Of a DNA stretch of 64,000 nt, positions 35,010 to 42,196 are shown in pieces. The notes beneath the pieces are model-generated. The model was not told where the DNA came from, did not search any database, and saw only the letters and a list, made by a program, of their open reading frames with translations. Numbering within the stretch: position 1 is the stretch's first letter; each line of letters opens with the position of its first letter. The stretch comes from Eubacterium sp. (GTDB lineage Bacteria; Bacillota; Clostridia; Oscillospirales; Ruminococcaceae): assembly GCA_022511265.1 (NCBI GenBank), contig JAFLRX010000005.1, positions 1 through 64,000 on the forward strand. Reading direction: 5' to 3'. The translations under genes were made by a program, and so were the position numbers.

Positions 35010-35035
35010 CCCCGCCCATTTAATTATGAGCGGGG
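35010..35035. terminator. Terminator of the 38-residue peptide gene
   Basis: CCCCGC/GCGGGG stem, extendable through CAT/ATG, with A+T-rich flanks on both sides. It backs up the rpsT terminator and ends the minus-strand peptide transcript. Confidence 0.65.
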
Positions 35036-35079
35036 ATTTTTATTTTATTCAATTTTTGTCAACAACAATAGGAGGCGCA

Positions 35080-35196
35080 TCACATCATATTATACATAAA
35101 CCCCTGTGCGATGACACCCAGCACCATGATCACCGCAAGTACAAGCGCGCCTATCTTAATGCCTAAGCTGAGTTTTTCTCTGGTTTTGTTTTTCAT
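35080..35196 (-). CDS. 38-residue single-helix membrane peptide
   Basis: A short gene with AAAGGATTGATATATT before its ATG encodes MKNKTREKLSLGIKIG followed by a membrane helix (about residues 14-34, ALVLAVIMVLGVIAQGF) and the end MYNMM. Basic N-terminus plus one helix suggests an N-in inner-membrane peptide. It resembles small DUF4044-like peptides in length and layout, but I cannot confirm the family. It lies between rpsT and sigK with its own terminator. Confidence 0.6.
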   Translation of the reverse strand: MKNKTREKLSLGIKIGALVLAVIMVLGVIAQGFMYNMM

Positions 35197-35298
35197 AATA
35201 TATCAATCCTTTTTTGTTAAAATGCATTTTCTACCGATAAGTATAGCACATTGCCCCGTGCAAGTCAAGAAAAATCAAAAAATCAACTTATAATGCGT

Positions 35299-35320
35299 TT
35301 GTCCGATGAATAACGGACAA
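35299..35320. promoter_or_regulatory. Inverted repeat upstream of sigK
   Basis: TTGTCCG-ATGAATAA-CGGACAA, a seven-base stem about 65 bases before sigK. No clear promoter is visible; the sporulation sigma factors expected here have weak consensus. Confidence 0.3.
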
Positions 35321-35384
35321 TTATCGACGAATAAAATTAAATTGAAATTTTTCGACAGCATATAAAAGGAGGCATGCTCATAAA

Positions 35385-36092
35385 ATGATAATTTCGGCTA
35401 TGCTTTCGGCGTTGCAGGGGCTTATTTTTTTCGCGCTGCATTATGAAAATCAAAACTCGTTTCCGCGTCAGCTGACCGCCAAGGAAGAGCGCGAGTGCAT
35501 CGCGCTCGCCGCCGAGGGCGATAAAGAGGCGCGCGACAAGCTGATACAGCACAACCTGCGGCTGGTGGCATTCATCGTAAAAAAGCACTACCCTGACTTC
35601 CGCGATCAGGACGACCTTATCTCGATAGGGATAATCGGGCTGATAAAGGCGGCGCAGACCTTCGACTACCAGCGCAGCATAAGCTTTTCCACCTACGCGG
35701 GCAAATGCATAAACAACCAGATACGCATGTATTTCCGCAAGATAAAGCACCAGCAGACCGAGGTATACATGAACGAGCCGGTAGACTGCGACAAGGACGG
35801 CAACACCGTGACCCTCGCGGATATTTTCTGCGACCCTACCGACGTCGCCCAGCAGGCAGACCTGAATATAAACATAGAAAAGCTTTACCGCTATATCACC
35901 GAGGAGCTGGACGAACGGGAAAAGGAGATACTCACCAAACGCTATGGGCTGAATTTCGCCACCTACCGCACGGAAAAGATACTCACCCAGCGGGAGGTGG
36001 CAAAGCAACTCGGCATAAGCCGAAGCTATGTATCGAGGATAGAGAAAAAGGCATTGGAAAAATTAAGAGAGCGTTTTGAGAAGAACGATTAA
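35385..36092 (+). CDS. sigK: Sporulation sigma factor SigK
   Basis: SigK directs late mother-cell transcription (coat and cortex genes). The 235-residue protein has a hydrophobic N-terminus (MIISAMLSALQGLIFFALH) that matches the pro-sequence tethering pro-SigK to membrane, then SFPRQLTAKEE. Region 2 includes DLISIGIIGLIKAAQTFDY and STYAGKCINNQIRMYFRK. Region 4 has an HTH at about 199-219 (LTQREVAKQLGISRSYVSRIE). The gene is continuous, with no skin-type element. A short ATG-CTC-ATA-AAA-TGA mini-frame overlaps the start just behind GGAGG and may affect its translation. Confidence 0.93.
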   Translation: MIISAMLSALQGLIFFALHYENQNSFPRQLTAKEERECIALAAEGDKEARDKLIQHNLRLVAFIVKKHYPDFRDQDDLISIGIIGLIKAAQTFDYQRSISFSTYAGKCINNQIRMYFRKIKHQQTEVYMNEPVDCDKDGNTVTLADIFCDPTDVAQQADLNINIEKLYRYITEELDEREKEILTKRYGLNFATYRTEKILTQREVAKQLGISRSYVSRIEKKALEKLRERFEKND

Positions 36093-36095
36093 AAA

Positions 36096-36163
36096 TTTCA
36101 ATCCGCGCGCTTTGCGCGCCACCTTTCTTCTTCACTATTCACTATTACTTTTTACTTAAAAAA
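36096..36163. repeat. Intergenic GC palindrome plus CACTATT repeats
   Basis: After sigK comes GCGCGC-TTT-GCGCGC (36105-36119), then TTCACTATT repeated as CACTATTCACTATTAC. Such stretches recur between genes in Clostridia genomes and look like decayed small repeats. Confidence 0.4.
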
Positions 36164-36183
36164 TCCGCCCCTTTCGGGGCGGA
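36164..36183. terminator. Bidirectional terminator between sigK and purL
   Basis: Eight-base stem TCCGCCCC/GGGGCGGA with loop TTTC, A-run before and T-run after. Confidence 0.9.
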
Positions 36184-36190
36184 ATTTTTA

Positions 36191-39100
36191 TTATTTAAAG
36201 TAGTCCACGCCGCCCTTAAACAGCAGCTGGTCTTTTTTGCCGTCAACGTTGATGCAGGTGCCGTCCGAGATACGCTCGCTGTGTCCCATCTTGCCGAGCA
36301 CGCGTCCGTCGGGTGAGATAATACCCTCTATCGCGTACATCGAGCTGTTGGGGTTATACGCAAGATCCATTGAGGGCTTGCCGTCAAGGTCAACGTACTG
36401 GGTGGCTACCTGTCCGTTTTCTATCAGGCCGCGTATCACCTCGTCGCTTGCGACAAAGCGTCCCTCGCCGTGGGATATCGGGATATTGTACACCTCGCCG
36501 GGCTTGCAGTGCATAAGCCACGGAGACTTGTTGGTGCATATCTTGGTCAGCGTCAGCTGCGACTGGTGGCGGCCGATACGGTTATAGGTCAGCGTCGGGC
36601 TGTCGGGGCTCATCGGTACTATCTTGCCGTACGGAACAAGTCCCAGCTTGATAAGCGCCTGGAAGCCGTTGCAGATACCTATCATCAGACCGTCGCGGGC
36701 GTACAGCATTTCTTCTACCGCCTCTTTTATGCGCGGGTTGCGGAAGAACGCGTTGATGAACTTTGCCGAGCCCTCTGGCTCGTCACCGCCGGAAAATCCG
36801 CCGGGTACGGCTATCATCTGGCTGTCGGCTATCTTTTTGGCGAATGCCGCAACGCTCTCCTCCATGCTGCTTGCGGTAAGGTTGCGGATAACGAATATCT
36901 CCGCCTCGCCGCCGTATCTCTCGAATGCCGCCGCGGTATCATACTCGCAGTTGGTGCCGGGGAATACCGGTATCAGCACCCTGGGCTTTGCTATGCCGCG
37001 CGCGGGGCGGTCAATAAGCAGCTCGCAGCCCTTGTCGTACTTTATCTCCTCGGGTGCGGGCTCTTCCGGCAGAGAGTTCTTGAATATCGGCTCAAGCACC
37101 GCGTCGTATTTCTTCTCCAGACCTGCCACATCTATCTTGACGTCGCCGCAGGTTATGGTGTAATCCTCTACCGTCTCGCCTATCTTCTGCGCGCCGTCTA
37201 TCGGGTGATTTGCTTCGATGATGAACGCGCCGGGGCAGTTGGCAAACAGCTGCTCGTCGGTCAGCTCTTCCAGCGCCGCGCCTATCCTGTTGCCGAGCGT
37301 CATCTTAAAGATACCCTCGGCGATACCGCCGCCGGTGACAGCCCATACCGACAACGCCGTTTTGTCCGCTATCGCCTTTTCGACGGTAGCGAATACCTTT
37401 TTAACACTGTCATAGTCGGGCATGCCGTTTTCTTTATATTCGGGGGCGATATAATATATACCGCTGTACGGCAGCTTGAACTCCGCCGAGATTATCTTAT
37501 CTATCTTTGCGGTGGATACAGCGAAAGATACCAGCGTGGGCGGTACGTCTATATCCTCGAATGTGCCTGACATCGAGTCCTTGCCGCCTATCGCGCCGCT
37601 TGACAGTGCTATCTGCGCGTCGTACGCGCCGAGCAGTGCCGCAAAGGGCTTGCCCCAGCGCTCGGGCTTGCCGTTGGTGCGCTCGAAATATTCCTGGAAG
37701 GTCAGCCAGCACTTTTCGCTTGTACCGCCTGCCGCAACCAGCTTTGCCATGCTCTCCACAACAGCAAGCGCCGCGCCGTGATACGGCGACTGTCTGCTTA
37801 TCGCGGGGTCATAGCCCCATGCCATTATAGATGCGGTGGTGGTATTGCCGCCCTTTACCGGCAGCTTTGCCGCCATTGCCTGCACGGGTGTCTGCTGGGT
37901 CTTGCCGGAATACGGCATCAGCACCGTTGCCGCGCCTATAGTAGAGTCAAAGCGCTGTACCAGTCCCTTTTGCGAGCAGACGTTGAGGTCGGTCGCCATA
38001 GCCTCCCAGTCTTGCGCGGTGTTCTTTCTGCCGCCGTAATAGCTTACGCTGGGTGCGGGGACATATATATCGGTGTGCTTTTCCGCACCGTTGGAATTCA
38101 AAAATTCTCTTGAAATATCGCAGATGGTCTTGCCGTTCCAGTTCATCCTAAGGCGCGGCTCTGCGGTAACTACCGCAACGGGCGTAGCCTCAAGGTTTTC
38201 CGCCTCGGCAAGCGCGATGAATTTATCGGCGTTTTCCTTGTCAACGACTACCGCCATTCTCTCCTGCGATTCGGAAATAGCCAGCTCGGTGCCGTCAAGT
38301 CCGTCGTACTTTTTCGGTACTGCGTTGAGGTCTATCTCCAGTCCGTCGGCCAGCTCGCCGATAGCCACCGACACGCCGCCCGCGCCGAAGTCGTTGCAGC
38401 GTTTTATCAGCAGCGTTGCTTCTTTATTTCTGAACAGACGCTGCAGCTTTCTTTCCTCGGGGGCGTTACCCTTTTGCACCTCTGCGCCGCAGGTCTCAAG
38501 CGATTCAACACTGTGAGACTTGGACGAGCCGGTCGCGCCGCCGCAGCCGTCACGTCCGGTTCTGCCGCCCAGCAGGATAATGATATCGCCCGGCTCGGGG
38601 CGTACCCTGACTACATTCTCGGCGGGTGCCGCGCCGATGACCGCGCCTATCTCCATACGCTTTGCCATATAGCCGGGGTCATATATTTCAGCGACATGAC
38701 CTGTCGCCAGTCCTATCTGGTTGCCGTAAGAGGAATAGCCCTGTGCCGCTGTAACGGTTATCTTGCGGGGCGGCAGCTTGCCGGGGATGGTCTTGTCCAC
38801 CGGCAGCAGCGGGTCGCTGGCACCGGTAACACGCATCGCCTGATAAACGTACGAACGTCCCGACAGCGGGTCGCGGATAGCGCCGCCGAGGCAGGTCGCA
38901 GCGCCGCCGAACGGCTCTATCTCGGTCGGGTGGTTGTGCGTCTCGTTCTTGAACATCAACAGCCAATCCTCGTCCTCGCCGTCCACGTCAACGGTTATCC
39001 GTACCGAGCAGGCGTTTATCTCCTCGCTCTCGTCAAGGTCGGGCAGCAGGCCGTCAGCCTTCAGCTTTCTTGCCGCCATAGTGGCGATATCCATCAGGCA

Positions 39101-39895
39101 GACAGGCTTGTTTCCCCTGCCCAGCTCTTCTTTATGTATCTTGTACTGTTTGTAGGTATCTTCTATATAAGGTGCGTCTATTTTAACATCGTCGATTATC
39201 GTACCGAAGGTGGTGTGGCGGCAATGGTCCGACCAATAGGTGTCCAGCATGCGTATCTCGGTCAGCGTCGGGCTGCGGTTTTCTTTCTTGAAATACTCCT
39301 GACAGAACGTGATATCGCCGAGGTCCATTGCCAGCGCGTACTGCTTGATAAAATCCGCCAGCCCGCCTTGGTCAAGCTGGAGGAAGCCGTCCAATACGGC
39401 TACATCCTTGGGTATATCGTATTTTACGTCCAGCGTCTCGTACTGCTCAAAGCCGCACTCTCTGGACTCTACCGCGTTGATAAGATAATGCTTTATCCGC
39501 GCGAAATCCTCATCCGACAGCTTGCCGCTGAGGATATACAGCTTTGCGTATTTTACCGTGGGACGCTCGCCCTGGCACAGCATCTGTATACACTGCGCCG
39601 CGGAATCCGCCCTCTGGTCGAACTGTCCGGGTAAAAACTCCACCGCGAACATACGCTCGTCCTCCGCAAGCTCGGGCAGTGAATAATAAACATCGTCAAC
39701 CGGCGGCTCGGAAAACACCGTAGGTGTCGCCTTTTCAAAGTTTTCCTTTGAAAGTCCCTCGGCGTCATAACGGTTTACGATGCGCACGTCCTGTATGCCC
39801 TTTACCTGCAACGCGGTCTGTAGGTCAGACAGCACCGCTTTCCCCTCTACCGCGAACTGCGGCTTTTTCTCTACATAGATACGATAAACTGACAT
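36191..39895 (-). CDS. purL: Phosphoribosylformylglycinamidine synthase (large PurL)
   Basis: The enzyme makes FGAM from FGAR, ATP and glutamine in purine synthesis. At 1234 residues it is the single-chain form. It has an N-terminal PurS-like part, then the two AIR-synthase-like halves (DTYWSDHCRHTTF, NETHNHPTEIEPFGGA, GNQIGLATG, GGNTTTASIMAWG). A C-terminal glutaminase domain has VFPGTNCEYD, PGGFSGGDE, catalytic Cys in GICNGFQAL and His in ISHGEGRF. It stands alone here, not in a pur operon. AGGAGGAGT precedes the ATG. Confidence 0.96.
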   Translation of the reverse strand: MSVYRIYVEKKPQFAVEGKAVLSDLQTALQVKGIQDVRIVNRYDAEGLSKENFEKATPTVFSEPPVDDVYYSLPELAEDERMFAVEFLPGQFDQRADSAAQCIQMLCQGERPTVKYAKLYILSGKLSDEDFARIKHYLINAVESRECGFEQYETLDVKYDIPKDVAVLDGFLQLDQGGLADFIKQYALAMDLGDITFCQEYFKKENRSPTLTEIRMLDTYWSDHCRHTTFGTIIDDVKIDAPYIEDTYKQYKIHKEELGRGNKPVCLMDIATMAARKLKADGLLPDLDESEEINACSVRITVDVDGEDEDWLLMFKNETHNHPTEIEPFGGAATCLGGAIRDPLSGRSYVYQAMRVTGASDPLLPVDKTIPGKLPPRKITVTAAQGYSSYGNQIGLATGHVAEIYDPGYMAKRMEIGAVIGAAPAENVVRVRPEPGDIIILLGGRTGRDGCGGATGSSKSHSVESLETCGAEVQKGNAPEERKLQRLFRNKEATLLIKRCNDFGAGGVSVAIGELADGLEIDLNAVPKKYDGLDGTELAISESQERMAVVVDKENADKFIALAEAENLEATPVAVVTAEPRLRMNWNGKTICDISREFLNSNGAEKHTDIYVPAPSVSYYGGRKNTAQDWEAMATDLNVCSQKGLVQRFDSTIGAATVLMPYSGKTQQTPVQAMAAKLPVKGGNTTTASIMAWGYDPAISRQSPYHGAALAVVESMAKLVAAGGTSEKCWLTFQEYFERTNGKPERWGKPFAALLGAYDAQIALSSGAIGGKDSMSGTFEDIDVPPTLVSFAVSTAKIDKIISAEFKLPYSGIYYIAPEYKENGMPDYDSVKKVFATVEKAIADKTALSVWAVTGGGIAEGIFKMTLGNRIGAALEELTDEQLFANCPGAFIIEANHPIDGAQKIGETVEDYTITCGDVKIDVAGLEKKYDAVLEPIFKNSLPEEPAPEEIKYDKGCELLIDRPARGIAKPRVLIPVFPGTNCEYDTAAAFERYGGEAEIFVIRNLTASSMEESVAAFAKKIADSQMIAVPGGFSGGDEPEGSAKFINAFFRNPRIKEAVEEMLYARDGLMIGICNGFQALIKLGLVPYGKIVPMSPDSPTLTYNRIGRHQSQLTLTKICTNKSPWLMHCKPGEVYNIPISHGEGRFVASDEVIRGLIENGQVATQYVDLDGKPSMDLAYNPNSSMYAIEGIISPDGRVLGKMGHSERISDGTCINVDGKKDQLLFKGGVDYFK

Positions 39896-39936
39896 ATGTA
39901 CTCCTCCTGTTTCTACGGCTTGTCCGTATATATTAA

Positions 39937-39965
39937 ATTATACTATATTTATGTTCAAAATACAA
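39937..39965 (-). promoter_or_regulatory. Promoter of purL
   Basis: Minus-strand TTGTAT, 17 bases, TATAAT. It lies around the end of mtaB and gives a leader of about 35 bases, too short for a riboswitch. Confidence 0.65.
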
Positions 39966-39968
39966 GTA

Positions 39969-41255
39969 CTATATTTCCGTCCCGATACAAAAATCTCCGC
40001 CGCATGCCGATGTTATGCGGACTTTTACTATATCGTGTTTTTTTGCGCCGCTGCCATATATTCTTACCGGGACATACTGCGGGGTCAGCCCGTTGGCGTA
40101 CTCCTCGCTCTCCCTGCGCTGGACCAGCACCTCTCTCACCTGCCCGACCTGTGCCGCAAAATAGTCCGCCTTTAGTTGCGCGACAATGCCGCTCATTATC
40201 TTGTACCGTTCGGCGGCGACAGCCTTGGGGACGAAGTCGGTGCGCCGCGCGGCGGCAGTCCCCTCTCTCACCGAGTAGGTGAATACATGCCCGCCCGCAA
40301 AGCCGACGCTTTTGACGAACTCGCAGCTTTCGGCAAATTCTTCCTCCGTCTCCCCCGCAAAGCCCACCATTATATCTGTAGTTATCGCCGCATCGGGGAA
40401 TGCCGTGCGTATCATATTCACTATCCCCATGTATTCCTCAGGGGTATAGCGGCGGTTCATACGTTTGAGTGTCTCGCGGCCGCCTGACTGCAAAGACAGA
40501 TGAAAGTGCGGGCAGAGCTTTTCCTCGGCGGCAAAGCGGGCAATATCCTCCTGTGTCAGCAACTCCGGCTCCAGCGAGGACAGCCGCACACGCTCTACCC
40601 CGTCTACCGAGCAGGCGGCGTGCACCGCGTCCGCCAGCCGCAGCCCGATGTCCTTGCCGTAGCAGGACATGTTTATCCCGACCAATATGATCTCCTTGTG
40701 TCCGCAGGACGCCTGAAACCGCGCCTCGGCAATTATCTCCTCAATCGGGCGGGAACGCACCGAGCCGCGCGCGTACGGGATTATACAGTATGAACAAAAG
40801 CGGTCACAGCCGTCTTCTATTTTAATATAGGCGCGGGTCTTGCCCATGTCGGCTGCGTCCATCCGCTCGTACGGCACGCCGACAGGACGTTCGGGTATCA
40901 GCGCGTATCTTTCGCCGCAGGTCAGATGCTCGCATATCAGCTCGGCTATCCTGCCCTTGTTCTCGGTGCCGATAAGTATATCCGCGCCCAGCTCTTTCGC
41001 CCTTTCGGCAAACGCCTGCGGATAGCATCCCGCCAGCACAGTGACGCAGGCGGGGTTGTCCCGCTTTATCTTGGCAAGCAGCTGACGCGCCTTTTTATCG
41101 CTGTTTTCGGTGACGCAGCAGGAATTTATCACCACCGCGTCGGCGGCAAAAATATCCTCAGACCGCTCAAATCCGCGCTCTTTCATCGCCTTTTCCACCA
41201 CGGCGCTTTCGTATTGATTGACCTTGCACCCAAAGGTAAATATAGCGTATTTCAT
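39969..41255 (-). CDS. mtaB: tRNA t6A37 methylthiotransferase MtaB
   Basis: MtaB converts t6A to ms2t6A at position 37 of tRNAs reading ANN codons. The 428-residue protein has the UPF0004 domain with three cluster cysteines (FTFGCKVNQ Cys10, NSCCVTE about Cys46, LAGCYPQ Cys77). The radical SAM core follows with the C-x3-C-x2-C motif in EDGCDRFCSYCIIP, and then a C-terminal TRAM domain. The start at 41255 (MKYAIFTFGCK) has GGTGAT upstream; a longer open frame adds 13 residues that are not family-like. It has its own promoter. Confidence 0.93.
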   Translation of the reverse strand: MKYAIFTFGCKVNQYESAVVEKAMKERGFERSEDIFAADAVVINSCCVTENSDKKARQLLAKIKRDNPACVTVLAGCYPQAFAERAKELGADILIGTENKGRIAELICEHLTCGERYALIPERPVGVPYERMDAADMGKTRAYIKIEDGCDRFCSYCIIPYARGSVRSRPIEEIIAEARFQASCGHKEIILVGINMSCYGKDIGLRLADAVHAACSVDGVERVRLSSLEPELLTQEDIARFAAEEKLCPHFHLSLQSGGRETLKRMNRRYTPEEYMGIVNMIRTAFPDAAITTDIMVGFAGETEEEFAESCEFVKSVGFAGGHVFTYSVREGTAAARRTDFVPKAVAAERYKIMSGIVAQLKADYFAAQVGQVREVLVQRRESEEYANGLTPQYVPVRIYGSGAKKHDIVKVRITSACGGDFCIGTEI

Positions 41256-41286
41256 AAAATAATCACCACTGTTTTGTGCAGTTTCA

Positions 41287-41300
41287 CTAAACAAGTTTAG
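41287..41300 (-). promoter_or_regulatory. Operator-like palindrome upstream of mtaB
   Basis: CTAAAC-AA-GTTTAG lies directly downstream of the mtaB -10 box, a position where a bound repressor would block transcription. No regulator is identified. Confidence 0.35.
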
Positions 41301-41311
41301 CCTTTTTCTAT

Positions 41312-41340
41312 ATTATAATTCTTTTTAACGAATTTTGCAA
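41312..41340 (-). promoter_or_regulatory. Promoter of mtaB
   Basis: Minus-strand TTGCAA, 17 bases, TATAAT. Confidence 0.75.
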
Positions 41341-41367
41341 GTTATTTGAAAAATCGCCAAAAATCGC

Positions 41368-41396
41368 TTGACTTATCTCCCTTTAACTGCTATTAT
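41368..41396 (+). promoter_or_regulatory. Promoter of the HPr-like gene pair
   Basis: TTGACT, 17 bases, TATTAT on the plus strand, about 90 bases before the first gene. Confidence 0.75.
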
Positions 41397-41400
41397 GTAG

Positions 41401-41437
41401 GTGCGATGAGGGGAAACGCAGATGAAACCCATCGCAC
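41401..41437 (+). promoter_or_regulatory. 5'-end hairpin of the HPr-like transcript
   Basis: GTGCGATG (41401-41408) pairs with CATCGCAC (41430-41437), with an inner GGG/CCC. It begins right at the expected transcription start, so the mRNA would carry a hairpin at its 5' end, which could protect it from decay. Confidence 0.5.
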
Positions 41438-41487
41438 GGAAAGAAAAGTAAAGTAAATCGATACGTTATCGAAAGGAGATTTTATCA

Positions 41488-41721
41488 ATGACAGAAATCA
41501 ATATCAAGCTGGCTGCAATCAATGATGTTAAGGAATTCGTCAACATCGTAAACCTCTACGAACACGACTGTGACATTACCGTCGGCAAGTACGTCGTTGA
41601 CGCAAAATCCATAATGGGACTGTTCAGCCTCGACTTATCCAAGGAATTAAAGCTCACCGTTCACGGCGGAGATGACGAAGCCGAAGCATTTGTAGGAAAG
41701 ATAAAGAAGTTTGTTGTTTAA
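41488..41721 (+). CDS. HPr-like protein without the catalytic histidine (copy 1)
   Basis: The 77-residue protein has the length and the Ser-46 region of HPr: DAKSIMGLFSLDLSK (38-52), where Ser41 is equivalent to the serine phosphorylated by HPr kinase. The histidine loop that should read GLHARPA is replaced by INDVKEF, so it cannot carry phosphate from Enzyme I. It therefore resembles Crh, a regulatory HPr homologue of Bacillus that works with CcpA. GAAAGGAG precedes the ATG. A paralogue follows 112 bases downstream, and a mannanase lies beyond that. A carbon-catabolite role is inference. Confidence 0.8.
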   Translation: MTEINIKLAAINDVKEFVNIVNLYEHDCDITVGKYVVDAKSIMGLFSLDLSKELKLTVHGGDDEAEAFVGKIKKFVV

Positions 41722-41794
41722 TTATTAAATCGTTAAATAACCGTGCGGCGTGCGCGGCGGTCATCTGCGGTCGACGCCCAGCCGTACAAAACCT

Positions 41795-41833
41795 AAAGAA
41801 GAAAAGAAGAAAAGAAGAAAAGGAGAAAAGAAA
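41795..41833 (+). repeat. Eight-base tandem repeat containing a ribosome site
   Basis: Three copies of AAGAAGAA are followed by the variant AAGGAGAA, which supplies the ribosome site of the second HPr-like gene, and then AAGAAAATG with the start codon. Copy-number slippage would change the sequence around the site. Confidence 0.6.
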
Positions 41834-42064
41834 ATGAAAACCGTAAATGTTGAGATCAATACTATTGACGATGTAAAGAAGTTTGTAAGCACCGTTACCA
41901 AGTGCGACTATGATGTAGACGTTGTCAGCGGCAGATACGCTATCGACGCAAAGTCGATAATGGGCCTGTTCTCGCTGGATCTGTCCAAGCCGCTTGAGGT
42001 ACGCATCCACTCTGACGAGTGTGACGAGCTGCTCGCAGCTATCGACAAGTTCATCATCAAGTAA
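41834..42064 (+). CDS. HPr-like protein without the catalytic histidine (copy 2)
   Basis: This 76-residue protein is a paralogue of the gene before it. Both share DAKSIMGLFSLDLSK exactly and differ in the rest. The His-15 loop reads IDDVKKF, so Enzyme I phosphorylation is again impossible, while Ser41 is kept. The rapid divergence outside the shared segment suggests that this face binds a common partner. The start at 41834 follows AAGGAG in the tandem repeat. A strong terminator ends the pair, so it is a two-gene unit. Confidence 0.8.
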   Translation: MKTVNVEINTIDDVKKFVSTVTKCDYDVDVVSGRYAIDAKSIMGLFSLDLSKPLEVRIHSDECDELLAAIDKFIIK

Positions 42065-42075
42065 GAACACACAAA

Positions 42076-42100
42076 AAGGCTGCCGCACTGCGGCAGCCTT
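42076..42100 (+). terminator. Terminator of the HPr-like pair
   Basis: Eleven-base perfect stem AAGGCTGCCGC/GCGGCAGCCTT with loop ACT, then T6. Confidence 0.92.
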
Positions 42101-42111
42101 TTTTGTTTGAA

Positions 42112-42140
42112 TTGACATCCGCGGGGTTTTGTGGTATACT
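42112..42140 (+). promoter_or_regulatory. Promoter of the mannanase operon
   Basis: TTGACA, 17 bases, TATACT. The spacer contains GCGGGG; a CCCCG-CAGTA-CGGGG hairpin (42153-42167) follows in the leader and could pair with it, suggesting an operator or switch. Confidence 0.8.
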
Positions 42141-42196
42141 GATTTTAACAATCCCCGCAGTACGGGGACGCAATTCACGGCGAAAGGATAGAAACA

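Noticed and set aside
38474-39634. Long plus-strand frame opposite purL
   Set aside because: Antisense of a certain gene, no family motif and no ribosome site.
39896-39968. Purine or PRPP riboswitch before purL
   Set aside because: The predicted leader is about 35 bases; no room for an aptamer and terminator.
41795-41833. CRISPR or phase-variable coding repeat at the purine-rich tandem repeat
   Set aside because: Units are eight bases without spacers and lie outside the coding frame, so it is neither a CRISPR nor a coding switch.
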